Assembly (NCBI GenBank): GCA_964423345.1
Contig: CAYREV010000007.1
Span: 30,839 to 94,838 of the forward strand
Length of the DNA stretch: 64,000 nucleotides
Source of the DNA: CAYREV01 sp964423345
GTDB lineage: Bacteria; Bacteroidota; Rhodothermia; Balneolales; Balneolaceae
Direction of reading: 5' to 3'
The stretch's first letter is position 1; each line of letters opens with the position of its first letter. Under the pieces are notes generated by a model. It saw nothing but the letters and a program-made list of their open reading frames with translations. It did no database searches and had not been told where the DNA came from. Below, one piece after another: positions 1-6,945 of the stretch. The position numbers and the translations under genes are program-made.

Positions 1-170
1 GATCAACCCAGGACGCTACCGGGAACATTAATATTTTTTTTACCGCTGCTAACAATAGCAATCACCATCCTTTGTTTTCAATAGAGCTCTTTGTCTATTA
101 TCTATATTTTTCAATAGAGTTACAAGTCTATTAATAATTTTTTTTATATTTTAAATGAACCTTAATATTA
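1..170. other. AT-rich gene-free stretch at the window edge
   Basis: No complete gene is visible here. On the minus strand an ATG at 26-28 opens a frame that runs off the left edge (first residues MFPVASWVD). It could be the start of a leftward gene, but nine residues and no clear ribosome binding site prove nothing. The two AATAGA-N8-TCTATT dyads at 80-132 lie 50-105 bp upstream of that ATG, so they may serve a leftward gene rather than the rightward regulator. Confidence 0.35.
80..132. promoter_or_regulatory. Tandem pair of AATAGA-N8-TCTATT dyads (candidate Rrf2 operator)
   Basis: Two perfect inverted repeats with the same arms and spacing are present: AATAGA at 80-85 with TCTATT at 94-99, and AATAGA at 113-118 with TCTATT at 127-132. 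Their centres are 33 bp apart, about three helical turns. A degenerate copy (TATAGA-N8-TCTACT) lies in the nirK leader at 4445-4464, and a variant (TTAAGA-N8-TCTTAA) lies ahead of the OsmC operon at 9677-9696. The Rrf2 regulator encoded at 393 is the obvious candidate ligand; this is inferred from proximity and dyad form. Confidence 0.5.
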
Positions 171-277
171 CCGGTTGAAGGCGGGTTGACCGGATGCAGC
201 AGGGTGTTGCACCTGGCCTGATCCCGATCGCCAATAGGCGGCTAACCGTCATTTATAATGGACGGGCCCTCAACCGG
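171..277 (+). ncRNA. Candidate structured leader RNA upstream of the Rrf2 gene
   Basis: An 8-bp perfect closing stem (CCGGTTGA 171-178 with TCAACCGG 270-277) encloses three hairpins. The first is CAGG/CCTG plus TG/CA at 200-215, with one bulged G. The second is CGCC-AATA-GGCG at 229-240. The third is CCGTC/GACGG at 246-265. The block is clearly richer in GC than its flanks. A second GGTTGA at 184-189 could compete with 171-178 for the 3' closing strand, which would allow two folds. The form suits a multibranch cis-regulatory RNA, but I cannot assign it to a known riboswitch class. Confidence 0.4.
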
Positions 278-298
278 AATGAATTTGGAAATGGGAAC

Positions 299-316
299 AA
301 GGAACAGTTCCTTTTA
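299..316 (+). terminator. Short hairpin with U-run, possible attenuator
   Basis: The perfect palindrome AAGGAAC-A-GTTCCTT (299-313) can fold as a six-bp stem with a CAG triloop and is followed by TTTT (up to about 315). It lies between the candidate structured RNA (171-277) and the regulator start at 393, where an expression platform would sit. The stem is short, so it may equally be a protein-binding palindrome. Confidence 0.25.
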
Positions 317-392
317 AAAAAATCGATATCTTGGGTACCGGCACCTGCGTTTGCCGTCTACGTTTGAACACTAAATCCTTCAGCAAAAGCCT

Positions 393-833
393 ATGCATTT
401 ACCCCAGACTGCAGAATACGCCCTCAGGGCGATGGCATGTATCGCCCTGAAAAAAGATGAACGCCCGGTAACATCGAAGGTACTGGCAGAGGCTACAAAC
501 ATTCCCAGTCATTACCTGTCCAAAATCATGCGGAAAATGGTTGAAGCAGATCTTGTTACATCAAAAAAAGGACATGGCGGCGGTTTCCAACTGGCCCAAT
601 CGCCCGGGGATATCACCTTCAGGATGATCCTGGAGACGGTAGATTATGAAATAGAACCGGAAAGCTGTGTATTCGGATGGGAAAAGTGCAACAACGATGA
701 TCCCTGCCCCCTGCACAATACCTGGAGCCAGCTCAAGGATTCCTTTCACTGGTGGGCCGAAAACGTGACCCTTCAGGACGTTATAGACCACCCCGGGGAA
801 ACCGAACTTATCTTAACTCCCGGCAACGACTGA
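393..833 (+). CDS. Rrf2 family transcriptional regulator, NsrR-like
   Basis: This 146-residue protein has the Rrf2 winged-helix fold: an N-terminal helix with TAEYALRAM, a helix-turn-helix around residues 26-50 and a GGGF wing near 62-65. Three cysteines at C92, C99 and C105 (CX6C, CX5C) correspond to the Fe-S cluster ligands of NsrR/IscR-type members; the usual first spacing is CX5C, so it is one residue longer here. Its length is normal for the family. In NO-sensing members nitrosylation of the cluster relieves repression, which fits the neighbouring nirK, azurin and OsmC genes. The NO-sensing role is inferred from context. A CopD-like gene follows 29 bp downstream and is probably cotranscribed. 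Confidence 0.88.
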   Translation: MHLPQTAEYALRAMACIALKKDERPVTSKVLAEATNIPSHYLSKIMRKMVEADLVTSKKGHGGGFQLAQSPGDITFRMILETVDYEIEPESCVFGWEKCNNDDPCPLHNTWSQLKDSFHWWAENVTLQDVIDHPGETELILTPGND

Positions 834-862
834 ACCAACTCTTTTAGCGGACTACATCTCAC

Positions 863-1360
863 ATGAACCTGTACTACCTTTCCGTCTTTATCCACATAGT
901 ATCGGCAATCTTCTGGATTGGGGGCATGCTGTTTACCGCAGCCGTACTGGTGCCCGCCTCCCGTGATAAGCTCCTGAGAAATAAAAAGGGAGCCTTTTTT
1001 ACGCTTGTGGGGGTCAAATTCAGCAGGCTGTCATGGATCTTGTTTGCTGTTTTATTCATTACGGGAATAACCAACCTGCTGGCCCGCGGCTTTCACCTGC
1101 AGGACTTTGTGTCGGCACCATTCTGGCAGAGCGGGCTCGGAGATGCCCTGGCTGTCAAACTGCATCTGTTTGCGGTTGTACTGGTAATAAGTGGCATTCA
1201 TGATTTCTATGCCGGACCAAAGGCGGCCGAACTCATTGACCGGTCCCCCGGCAAACCGGAGACTCGCCGATTCCGTAAGCTGTCCAGCTGGCTGGGCCGC
1301 ATCAACCTGTTACTGGGACTGGCAATCCTGTATTACGCCATGAAAATGGTCCGCGGTTAG
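863..1360 (+). CDS. CopD-like four-helix membrane protein
   Basis: A 165-residue integral membrane protein with about four hydrophobic helices (roughly residues 4-28, 48-70, 92-115 and 143-162). The first helix carries HIVSAIFWIGGM, a pattern seen in the CopD/DUF2269-type families, where a helix-1 histidine may bind heme or copper. It follows the Rrf2 gene by 29 bp in the same direction, so an operon is likely. The neighbouring copper proteins (azurin, NirK) make a copper or heme role at the cytoplasmic membrane plausible. The exact function is not established from sequence. Confidence 0.6.
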   Translation: MNLYYLSVFIHIVSAIFWIGGMLFTAAVLVPASRDKLLRNKKGAFFTLVGVKFSRLSWILFAVLFITGITNLLARGFHLQDFVSAPFWQSGLGDALAVKLHLFAVVLVISGIHDFYAGPKAAELIDRSPGKPETRRFRKLSSWLGRINLLLGLAILYYAMKMVRG

Positions 1361-1377
1361 ACGACTTTCCAAACTAC

Positions 1378-2640
1378 TTACTTCACAAACTGCGGATGGA
1401 TGGAGAGCATCACCCAAGCCCAGGACTGAAGTCCGTCGGCATCCACACCGCGAAGCGTTTCCATTGATCCGGAAGGCGAAAGCAGGGAATATCCCACCTT
1501 CAGGGAAATATCCGAACTGAAGCTATGCGCCAGGCTGAAATCAATTTCGGAACCCAATCCTTTTTCCAGGATTTCGCCGGGCACCGTCGGGTTCACCGCC
1601 GCTTCCGCCAGTGCAAAATAGTGGTAGGTCAGTGATATGTTGGACGCTGATCCCCTTTTGTACACGGCCTGCACATACAGGTCCTGAAGTCCCCCGAAAC
1701 GGCTGTCGGCCGGCACGTTCAGGAAATAATCCATATGCCCGTAGAACTTGTGGTTGGTGGCATACAAGGTGTTAAAGGCGTGGCGGCGTGGATTGGGGTC
1801 GTCGGCCCCTCCTCCCGAGAGGTAATCGTAGCCGGCAGACAGGTGGAATGCATCCAGCTCATATCCGGCTTTTACCGCATACATATAGGCCCTTATATTT
1901 TCCCTTGTGGCATCATCCCCGCTTTGAAGGTAAACGGTCCCTGTTGTATGAATTCCGTTAAGCCGGTACTGGAGATGGGTCCCGTAGGTATAGCGAAACT
2001 TGACCGATCCCGACGGCCGTTCAAAACCATCGGTTATTCCGATAAAGGATGCCTGGAAGTTTTCCCACTTTTTTTGCAGCCATATATATGTCAGGACCTT
2101 GTAGTTTTTAAGCGTATACGTATTACCCAGCAGGTTTTGTGCCTCCTGGTTATAGGCTCCTCCCAGGTCCAGGCTAAGCCTGCCATCCCCCTTGCGAAGC
2201 TTCAACACCAGGGCATCATGGCTGCGTCCCTGCTGGGTCCAGTTGACACTTCCCAAGAGGCGCTGGTCGTCATAGATCAATTCCTGGCGGCCCATTTTGA
2301 TTGCTGATGCATCGGCTACCTTTACCTCTGCCCATGCTTCGTGAACATTCACATTGGGTGTGTCCCCAAGCTGTTCTACTTCCCCCCAGACCCTTACATC
2401 CTGGCCGGACAGTTTTATTTTGTACAGTTCCGTTTGATACCGGAGGCTCAGGCGCGCCCGTTGGGATATAAAAAATGCCGGCTCCACATCGGCGGTTTTC
2501 ATAATCCTGTACCCGTTACGATATTCAGATCGGGGCCTGAACTCCCCCTCCACACTCAATTGAGCCTTTGTGGTGGCAGGTAAAACCATCAGTAAACAGC
2601 AAAGAACAAATAAACGGCTAACGGCTTTGTAAAAATTCAT
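1378..2640 (-). CDS. Outer-membrane porin, alginate-export family
   Basis: A 420-residue protein with a cleavable signal peptide (hydrophobic residues about 9-26 ending TTKAQ), then alternating beta-strand sequence throughout. The start of the mature part (VEGEFRPRSEYRNGY, then RLSLRYQT and KMGRQELIYDDQRLLG) is typical of the alginate-export/AlgE-like barrel family. In denitrification loci such porins are often placed next to nitrite reductase or azurin genes; whether this one passes nitrite, nitrate or copper is unknown. It is transcribed leftward about 100 bp downstream of the azurin gene, and may be the last gene of a nirK-azurin-porin operon. Confidence 0.75.
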   Translation of the reverse strand: MNFYKAVSRLFVLCCLLMVLPATTKAQLSVEGEFRPRSEYRNGYRIMKTADVEPAFFISQRARLSLRYQTELYKIKLSGQDVRVWGEVEQLGDTPNVNVHEAWAEVKVADASAIKMGRQELIYDDQRLLGSVNWTQQGRSHDALVLKLRKGDGRLSLDLGGAYNQEAQNLLGNTYTLKNYKVLTYIWLQKKWENFQASFIGITDGFERPSGSVKFRYTYGTHLQYRLNGIHTTGTVYLQSGDDATRENIRAYMYAVKAGYELDAFHLSAGYDYLSGGGADDPNPRRHAFNTLYATNHKFYGHMDYFLNVPADSRFGGLQDLYVQAVYKRGSASNISLTYHYFALAEAAVNPTVPGEILEKGLGSEIDFSLAHSFSSDISLKVGYSLLSPSGSMETLRGVDADGLQSWAWVMLSIHPQFVK

Positions 2641-2744
2641 GTCTTGAGAGATTTTAAATTGAAATGCCTATACATAAAACCGGGGGAGCCGTACTTAAAC
2701 AACTCCCCCGGTTTCTTAAGATGGAAAGCCCTTAGTTCCGATAA

Positions 2745-3224
2745 CTAAGTTGCCTCCCTTTTTACAGTCAGGATACCTTTCATACCGCCCGAATAGTGGC
2801 CCGGGAAGGTACAGATGTATTCGTACTCGCCCGGTTTGTCGGGAGCCGTAAAGGTAACCTCTACGGTTTCCCCTCCTCCGGCCAGGCCGGTATAGGCCAG
2901 GATCTGGTCCTCCATATCCGGTGCGATATATTCGTTGTCGGATGCTCGTGCCGAGGCGATAGCCACAGCAGTTGCATCCGCATCGGATTCCAGAAGAACG
3001 AAGTTGTGGGCCATAGCCACTTTCGGAAAGTCGCTGACCGTAGTCAGTTTAACGATGACCTTCTGGCCCGGCAGGACTTCGATATTAGTGACCGTAAACT
3101 TCAACTGGTTGGTTCCCTCCATTTCGATGACTTTGACGGCCGGGTTATCGGCCAGCCCGACCTGGGCTATTAACAGCATCGGTAACAGGAGTAACAGTGA
3201 TTTTATTTTTTTGATCGTTTCCAT
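2745..3224 (-). CDS. Azurin (type 1 blue copper protein)
   Basis: A 159-residue exported cupredoxin: signal peptide to about residue 25 (ending GLAD), then a mature domain of normal azurin length. The type 1 copper ligands are all visible: H73 (AMAHNFVLL), C138 (YICTF), H143 (FPGHY) and M148 (GGMKG). It should act as a small periplasmic electron donor. The gene lies 49 bp downstream of nirK in the same direction, so electron delivery to the copper nitrite reductase is the natural inference. Confidence 0.93.
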   Translation of the reverse strand: METIKKIKSLLLLLPMLLIAQVGLADNPAVKVIEMEGTNQLKFTVTNIEVLPGQKVIVKLTTVSDFPKVAMAHNFVLLESDADATAVAIASARASDNEYIAPDMEDQILAYTGLAGGGETVEVTFTAPDKPGEYEYICTFPGHYSGGMKGILTVKREAT

Positions 3225-3273
3225 GGTTGTATTCCTCTTGGATTATTTAATTATAAATTCAGTATTCGATTAA

Positions 3274-4404
3274 TTACTTGATGTCGGCATCAAAGATGTC
3301 CGGGCGTTTCTTGCCTTCCACATTGATGATACCGAGCATGCCTTTATGGGCAACCCTGCTGAGGGCGTGGTCGACCAGCTTGACCGGTCCGGGTACGGGG
3401 AAATCCATTTCAAAGATGCCGCAGCTTCCCGGTGCCACATGGCAGGTTTGCACATATCGTTCCGGCTTGCTGGCAATGGCCCCTTCTCTCCAGGCTTTGG
3501 TGAATACATTGCCGATGGGGTGGAAATTGCTGGTCACATTCGGCCCGCCGGTAACCAGGTAGATACGCGCGGTCTCGCCGGTTTTGACATTGAGCGCTCC
3601 ATACCGGTTGTCGGTGATGGCCTGGGATTCGCCGTTCAGCAGTACATAATTTGGATTTTCATCGATCATGGCCTGCGTATTGAAAAGGTGCATACCCTTC
3701 TCTCCCGCTTCCCTGTTGGTATATACCTCGTGCTGTCCGAAGTAGAACTCGTGATCTACCGGGGGAAGACCCTCTTCGGGCTCTACCAGTATCATGCCGA
3801 ACATTCCGCTGCTGATGTGGTAGTCCATGCGTGGGACCGCACAGTGATAGATGAAGGCTCCGGGGTACATCGCCTTGAATTTCAGCTTGGTGGATTGGCC
3901 GGGAGGGCACAGGGTGGCTTCGGCTCCTCCGCCGGGGCCATAAACCGCGTGGAAGTCCACGTTGTGAATCATGGTATTTTCAGAGAGGTTCTTATGGGTC
4001 AATATTACCGTATCGCCCTGGCGTACACGCACCATGGGGCCGGGTACCTGCCCGTTGTATGTGAGATACTTGAACTTGACGCCGTCTTCGATTTCGGCGA
4101 TGACCTCCCGGCTTTCGAGCGTGATCTCATGGATTTTGGGCTTTCGGCGCTTGATCGGCCCGGGGATGTCGGTAGGATCGGCGGCAACCCGCTGAACCGT
4201 GGGAATATTTAGCATGGAAGCCGGGGTGAAATCGCCCGCCTTGCCAACTTCTTTGGCCTGCCCCACCTTGGGGAACCCCATGCCGGCCAGGAACCCGCCT
4301 GAGAGCAGGGCCGCGCCCGTGTTTCTCAGAAACCTTTTTCGAGACTGGGTAGGCTTGTCGTTAACGGCAGTGATTTGATCGGAAGTATAATTTTTGCTTT
4401 CCAT
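3274..4404 (-). CDS. nirK: Copper-containing nitrite reductase NirK
   Basis: This enzyme reduces nitrite to nitric oxide in the periplasm. All ligands and active-site residues are visible in the 376-residue protein: type 1 copper H147, C188, H196 and M201; type 2 copper H152, H187 and H346; catalytic D150 (HNVDFHA) and H295 (SNFHPIG). The N-terminus has a Tat-like signal (SRKRFLRN, then a hydrophobic stretch ending GQAKE), in which the twin arginine appears as R-K. The leader carries a sigma-54-like promoter, an operator-like dyad and upstream paired TTGCA-N4-TGCAA sites. The gene starts an apparent nirK-azurin-porin unit. Length and two-cupredoxin architecture are normal. Confidence 0.96.
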   Translation of the reverse strand: MESKNYTSDQITAVNDKPTQSRKRFLRNTGAALLSGGFLAGMGFPKVGQAKEVGKAGDFTPASMLNIPTVQRVAADPTDIPGPIKRRKPKIHEITLESREVIAEIEDGVKFKYLTYNGQVPGPMVRVRQGDTVILTHKNLSENTMIHNVDFHAVYGPGGGAEATLCPPGQSTKLKFKAMYPGAFIYHCAVPRMDYHISSGMFGMILVEPEEGLPPVDHEFYFGQHEVYTNREAGEKGMHLFNTQAMIDENPNYVLLNGESQAITDNRYGALNVKTGETARIYLVTGGPNVTSNFHPIGNVFTKAWREGAIASKPERYVQTCHVAPGSCGIFEMDFPVPGPVKLVDHALSRVAHKGMLGIINVEGKKRPDIFDADIK

Positions 4405-4444
4405 CTTATCGGAGTGTTTTATTCGAATTATAGATTTAATTGTC

Positions 4445-4464
4445 TATAGATAATTTTGTCTACT
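4445..4464. promoter_or_regulatory. Degenerate AATAGA-N8-TCTATT dyad at the predicted nirK start site
   Basis: TATAGA (4445-4450), an 8-bp spacer and TCTACT (4459-4464) match the perfect dyads at 80-132 in ten of twelve arm positions with the same spacing. The site overlaps the position expected for transcription start from the sigma-54-like promoter at 4471-4490. A protein bound here would block nirK transcription. Confidence 0.45.
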
Positions 4465-4470
4465 AATAGT

Positions 4471-4490
4471 AATTCAATAGTCATGCCAAA
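4471..4490 (-). promoter_or_regulatory. Sigma-54-like promoter of nirK
   Basis: Read on the minus strand from 4490: TTTGGCATGA then CTATTGAATT. The -24 GG is at 4487-4486, followed by ten bases and then GA at 4475-4474. Compared with TTGGCACG-N4-TTGCA, the -24 half matches well, while the -12 half has A for the usual C. The predicted start near 4463 leaves a leader of about 58 bases. Confidence is raised by three other promoters of the same form in this window, each with dyad pairs at the same distance. Confidence 0.55.
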
Positions 4491-4591
4491 CCCCTGTATT
4501 GCATAAAATTCTTTTTAAAAAGCTGCTCATCACCTTTCAGATGGGAAATATGATCGGGCATTAAATGCTGGAAAGAGCATGTGAAACGGGA

Positions 4592-4651
4592 GTATTGCAG
4601 AATTGCAATACCGCGAAATCTGGAATCTGGCAGATTTGCAATCCTGCAAAT
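4592..4651. promoter_or_regulatory. Pair of TTGCA-N4-TGCAA dyads between nirK and the multiheme operon
   Basis: Two perfect inverted repeats occur. The first is GTATTGCA-GAAT-TGCAATAC at 4592-4611. The second is ATTTGCA-ATCC-TGCAAAT at 4634-4651. Their centres (4601.5 and 4642.5) are 41 bp apart and lie 115 and 156 bp upstream of the nirK -24 GG. This is the usual place for sigma-54 enhancer sites. They may also serve the divergent cytochrome operon, for which I see no clean sigma-54 promoter. Confidence 0.7.
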
Positions 4652-4841
4652 AGGTGTTATAGCCCCCCCTCCTATCTATAAAAGTTCAGATACCCGGATT
4701 AGCATTCGTTACCCTCCCGATTTGACATGCCATACATACATTTTCAAAAAAACAGTTAATAGAACAGGTTCCAGTTTGAAATAAAGTTAGATTATTCTAC
4801 ATTATTTAATAATTAAGATAAAATAGTATTAAATATTATAT

Positions 4842-6932
4842 ATGGACATGAATGGCCCAAATTCCGCTCCCGAAAAACGATGGTCCCGTCCCCTTGTGAT
4901 CCTCGTATCGGCGTTTCTGCTGTTTGAAACCATTACCGGCCTGCTGATATACTTTCTTCCGTTCAGTATCAGCAACCAGATGATGATCCTTGTCCACACC
5001 GGCATTGGGATCGCATTCTGTATCCCCTACCTGGTGTACCAGGTACAACACTGGCTCAGTCAGCGCCAACGACCGCTCAGTGAAATCAAGCTTACAGGGT
5101 ACATCTCCATGTTCGCTGCCCTGGCAGCCGTCATATCGGGACTGGTCCTTACATGGCAGGCCCTGTTTGAAGTCCGTATCAGCTATACATGGGACAAGAT
5201 CCACCTGTTCTCTACTTATGTGCTGCTGGCCTCACTGCTACCACATATTGTGCTCATTGTCATACGCGACTACAAGGCACGCAACAATCCGGTGATGAAA
5301 CCGGTGATCGAATCCGAAAAGAATTTCGGCATAAGCAACCTCTTTGCCGTGCTTGCACAATTTGCGCTGGTATTACTGCTTATATATGCTTTTGAGCCGA
5401 CTCCCGTCGATAATAGCCTTCCCGAAGATTACCACTATACGGACGAAAGCGGCGACCGGCCCTTTGCGCCCAGCCTGGCAACCACCGAAAACGGCGAGGG
5501 CATCGATGACCTGCTGCTGGGAAAATCGGAAACATGCAGCAGTTCGGGATGCCACGAACAGATCGGAAAAGAGTGGGAGGCCAGCGCTCACCGCTACTCG
5601 GCTATGGACCCGGCTTTCCGGGCCGTCCAGACCGCCATGGGTAATCAGGAGGGACCCATGTCTACCCGTTATTGCGGTGGTTGCCACGATCCCATCTCCC
5701 TGTTTTCCGGAACCAAGAACCTGTTCAGCGACAGCCTGACCAATAAGATGGGCATGGACGAAGGGGTCTCCTGTGTCTCCTGCCATGCCATCAAGCAGGT
5801 GGATGTATCAGGAAATGCCGATTATGTGATTGCACCGCCCGAACGCTATATCTTTGAACTGAAAGACGGTAAGATGGCCAAACTGATCAGTGATTTTCTG
5901 ATTAGGGCCTACCCCCAGAAACATATCGACACCTTCCAGCGGCCACTGCTGAAAACTCCGGAATTCTGCGGATCCTGTCATAAACAGTTTATAGACGAAG
6001 AGATCAATAACGTCGGATGGGTACAACTGCAGAACCAATACGACAATTGGCGTAAGAGCCGGTGGAATCATCCCAAAGAACCCACAAAAACCATTCAGTG
6101 CCGGGAATGCCATATGCCCCTCACAGATTCCTTTGATCCTGCCAGCGGGGACGATTTGGATTACAACCGTACCAAGGACGACGGGAAGCACCGGGACCAT
6201 CGATTCCTCGGAGCCAACCAGCTGATACCCACCCTGCTGGACCTGCCGGGAGCCGAAGAGCACGTCAAACTCACCGAAAAATGGCTAAGGGGTGAAATAG
6301 AGATTCCGGAAATCGCCGACAAATGGCGAACCGGGCCCGCAGTGCCCATCAACATTGTTGCTCCGAGAGAGATAACCGCAGGCAATGACCTTGAGATAAG
6401 CATTGTCATAAGCAACAACAAAACAGGACACCACTTCCCCACCGGACCGCTCGATATCATTCAATCCTGGCTGGAGATTGTGGTGACAGATCAGGATGGA
6501 AACGAGATATTCACTTCCGGAACCCTGGACGAAAATAATTTTATCGAACCCGGCTCCTTTATTTTTAAAGCCGAACCGGTAGACCAGTACAATAATGTTA
6601 TCGACCGGCACAACCTATGGGAAATGGTGGGCGTACGATACAGCCGGGCCCTCTATCCCGGCCATTCCGATAACGCCGACTTCCGGATACCCCTGCCCGA
6701 TTCACTGGGCCGGAAAAGCAGTGTTTCCATGAACATACCGGGCGACAAGCTCAACACCGATAAACACCAAACCATTTTGAATATCAGTGCCCGTCTTCAG
6801 TACCGGAAAATAAATCAATACCTGATGAATGCGGTTTTCGGCAATACCTACGACAACCCCACCGCCACTGTTACTACGATTTCAAGCGACCGGGCCGATG
6901 TAACCGTACTGAAAACAGACGCAACCTATTAG
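4842..6932 (+). CDS. Membrane-anchored pentaheme c-type cytochrome
   Basis: A 696-residue protein with two parts. Residues 17-183 contain about five transmembrane helices with several histidines (H52, H70, H121, H135), resembling a cytochrome b-like membrane anchor. An odd number of helices places the rest in the periplasm. Residues about 230-425 carry five heme c motifs: C232-X4-C237-H238 (an unusual spacing), C278GGCH, C311VSCH, C376GSCH and C420RECH, in the style of cytochrome c554/multiheme families. The last 220 residues are beta-rich and heme-free. It probably moves electrons between the quinone pool and periplasmic partners. It is divergent from nirK and leads an operon with the next two genes; the substrate is unknown. 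Confidence 0.82.
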   Translation: MDMNGPNSAPEKRWSRPLVILVSAFLLFETITGLLIYFLPFSISNQMMILVHTGIGIAFCIPYLVYQVQHWLSQRQRPLSEIKLTGYISMFAALAAVISGLVLTWQALFEVRISYTWDKIHLFSTYVLLASLLPHIVLIVIRDYKARNNPVMKPVIESEKNFGISNLFAVLAQFALVLLLIYAFEPTPVDNSLPEDYHYTDESGDRPFAPSLATTENGEGIDDLLLGKSETCSSSGCHEQIGKEWEASAHRYSAMDPAFRAVQTAMGNQEGPMSTRYCGGCHDPISLFSGTKNLFSDSLTNKMGMDEGVSCVSCHAIKQVDVSGNADYVIAPPERYIFELKDGKMAKLISDFLIRAYPQKHIDTFQRPLLKTPEFCGSCHKQFIDEEINNVGWVQLQNQYDNWRKSRWNHPKEPTKTIQCRECHMPLTDSFDPASGDDLDYNRTKDDGKHRDHRFLGANQLIPTLLDLPGAEEHVKLTEKWLRGEIEIPEIADKWRTGPAVPINIVAPREITAGNDLEISIVISNNKTGHHFPTGPLDIIQSWLEIVVTDQDGNEIFTSGTLDENNFIEPGSFIFKAEPVDQYNNVIDRHNLWEMVGVRYSRALYPGHSDNADFRIPLPDSLGRKSSVSMNIPGDKLNTDKHQTILNISARLQYRKINQYLMNAVFGNTYDNPTATVTTISSDRADVTVLKTDATY

Positions 6933-6945
6933 AAGTTTATTCAGC

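Noticed and set aside
171..277. Cobalamin or Moco riboswitch
   Set aside because: I do not see the conserved cores of either class as I know them. It is kept only as an unassigned structured RNA.
340..360. Sigma-54-like promoter (GGCAC ... TTTGC) just upstream of the Rrf2 gene
   Set aside because: The GG to GC distance is eleven bases, not ten, and no TTGCA-N4-TGCAA pair lies upstream. Sigma-54 promoters are strict in this spacing.
3346..4212. 288-codon open frame antisense to nirK
   Set aside because: nirK has all copper ligands on the other strand; the antisense product has no recognisable feature.
4592..4651. Reading the TTGCA-N4-TGCAA dyads as FNR/CRP-type sites
   Set aside because: The 5-4-5 geometry is like an FNR box, but the sites lie 115-156 bp upstream of sigma-54-like promoters in every case, which fits enhancer sites better. 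No CRP/FNR gene is in the window. Not fully excluded.
4765..4780. Possible sigma-54 promoter for the pentaheme cytochrome operon
   Set aside because: GG at 4767-4768 is followed by only nine bases before GA, and the -24 half (AGGTTCC) is poor. I leave the promoter of this operon open.
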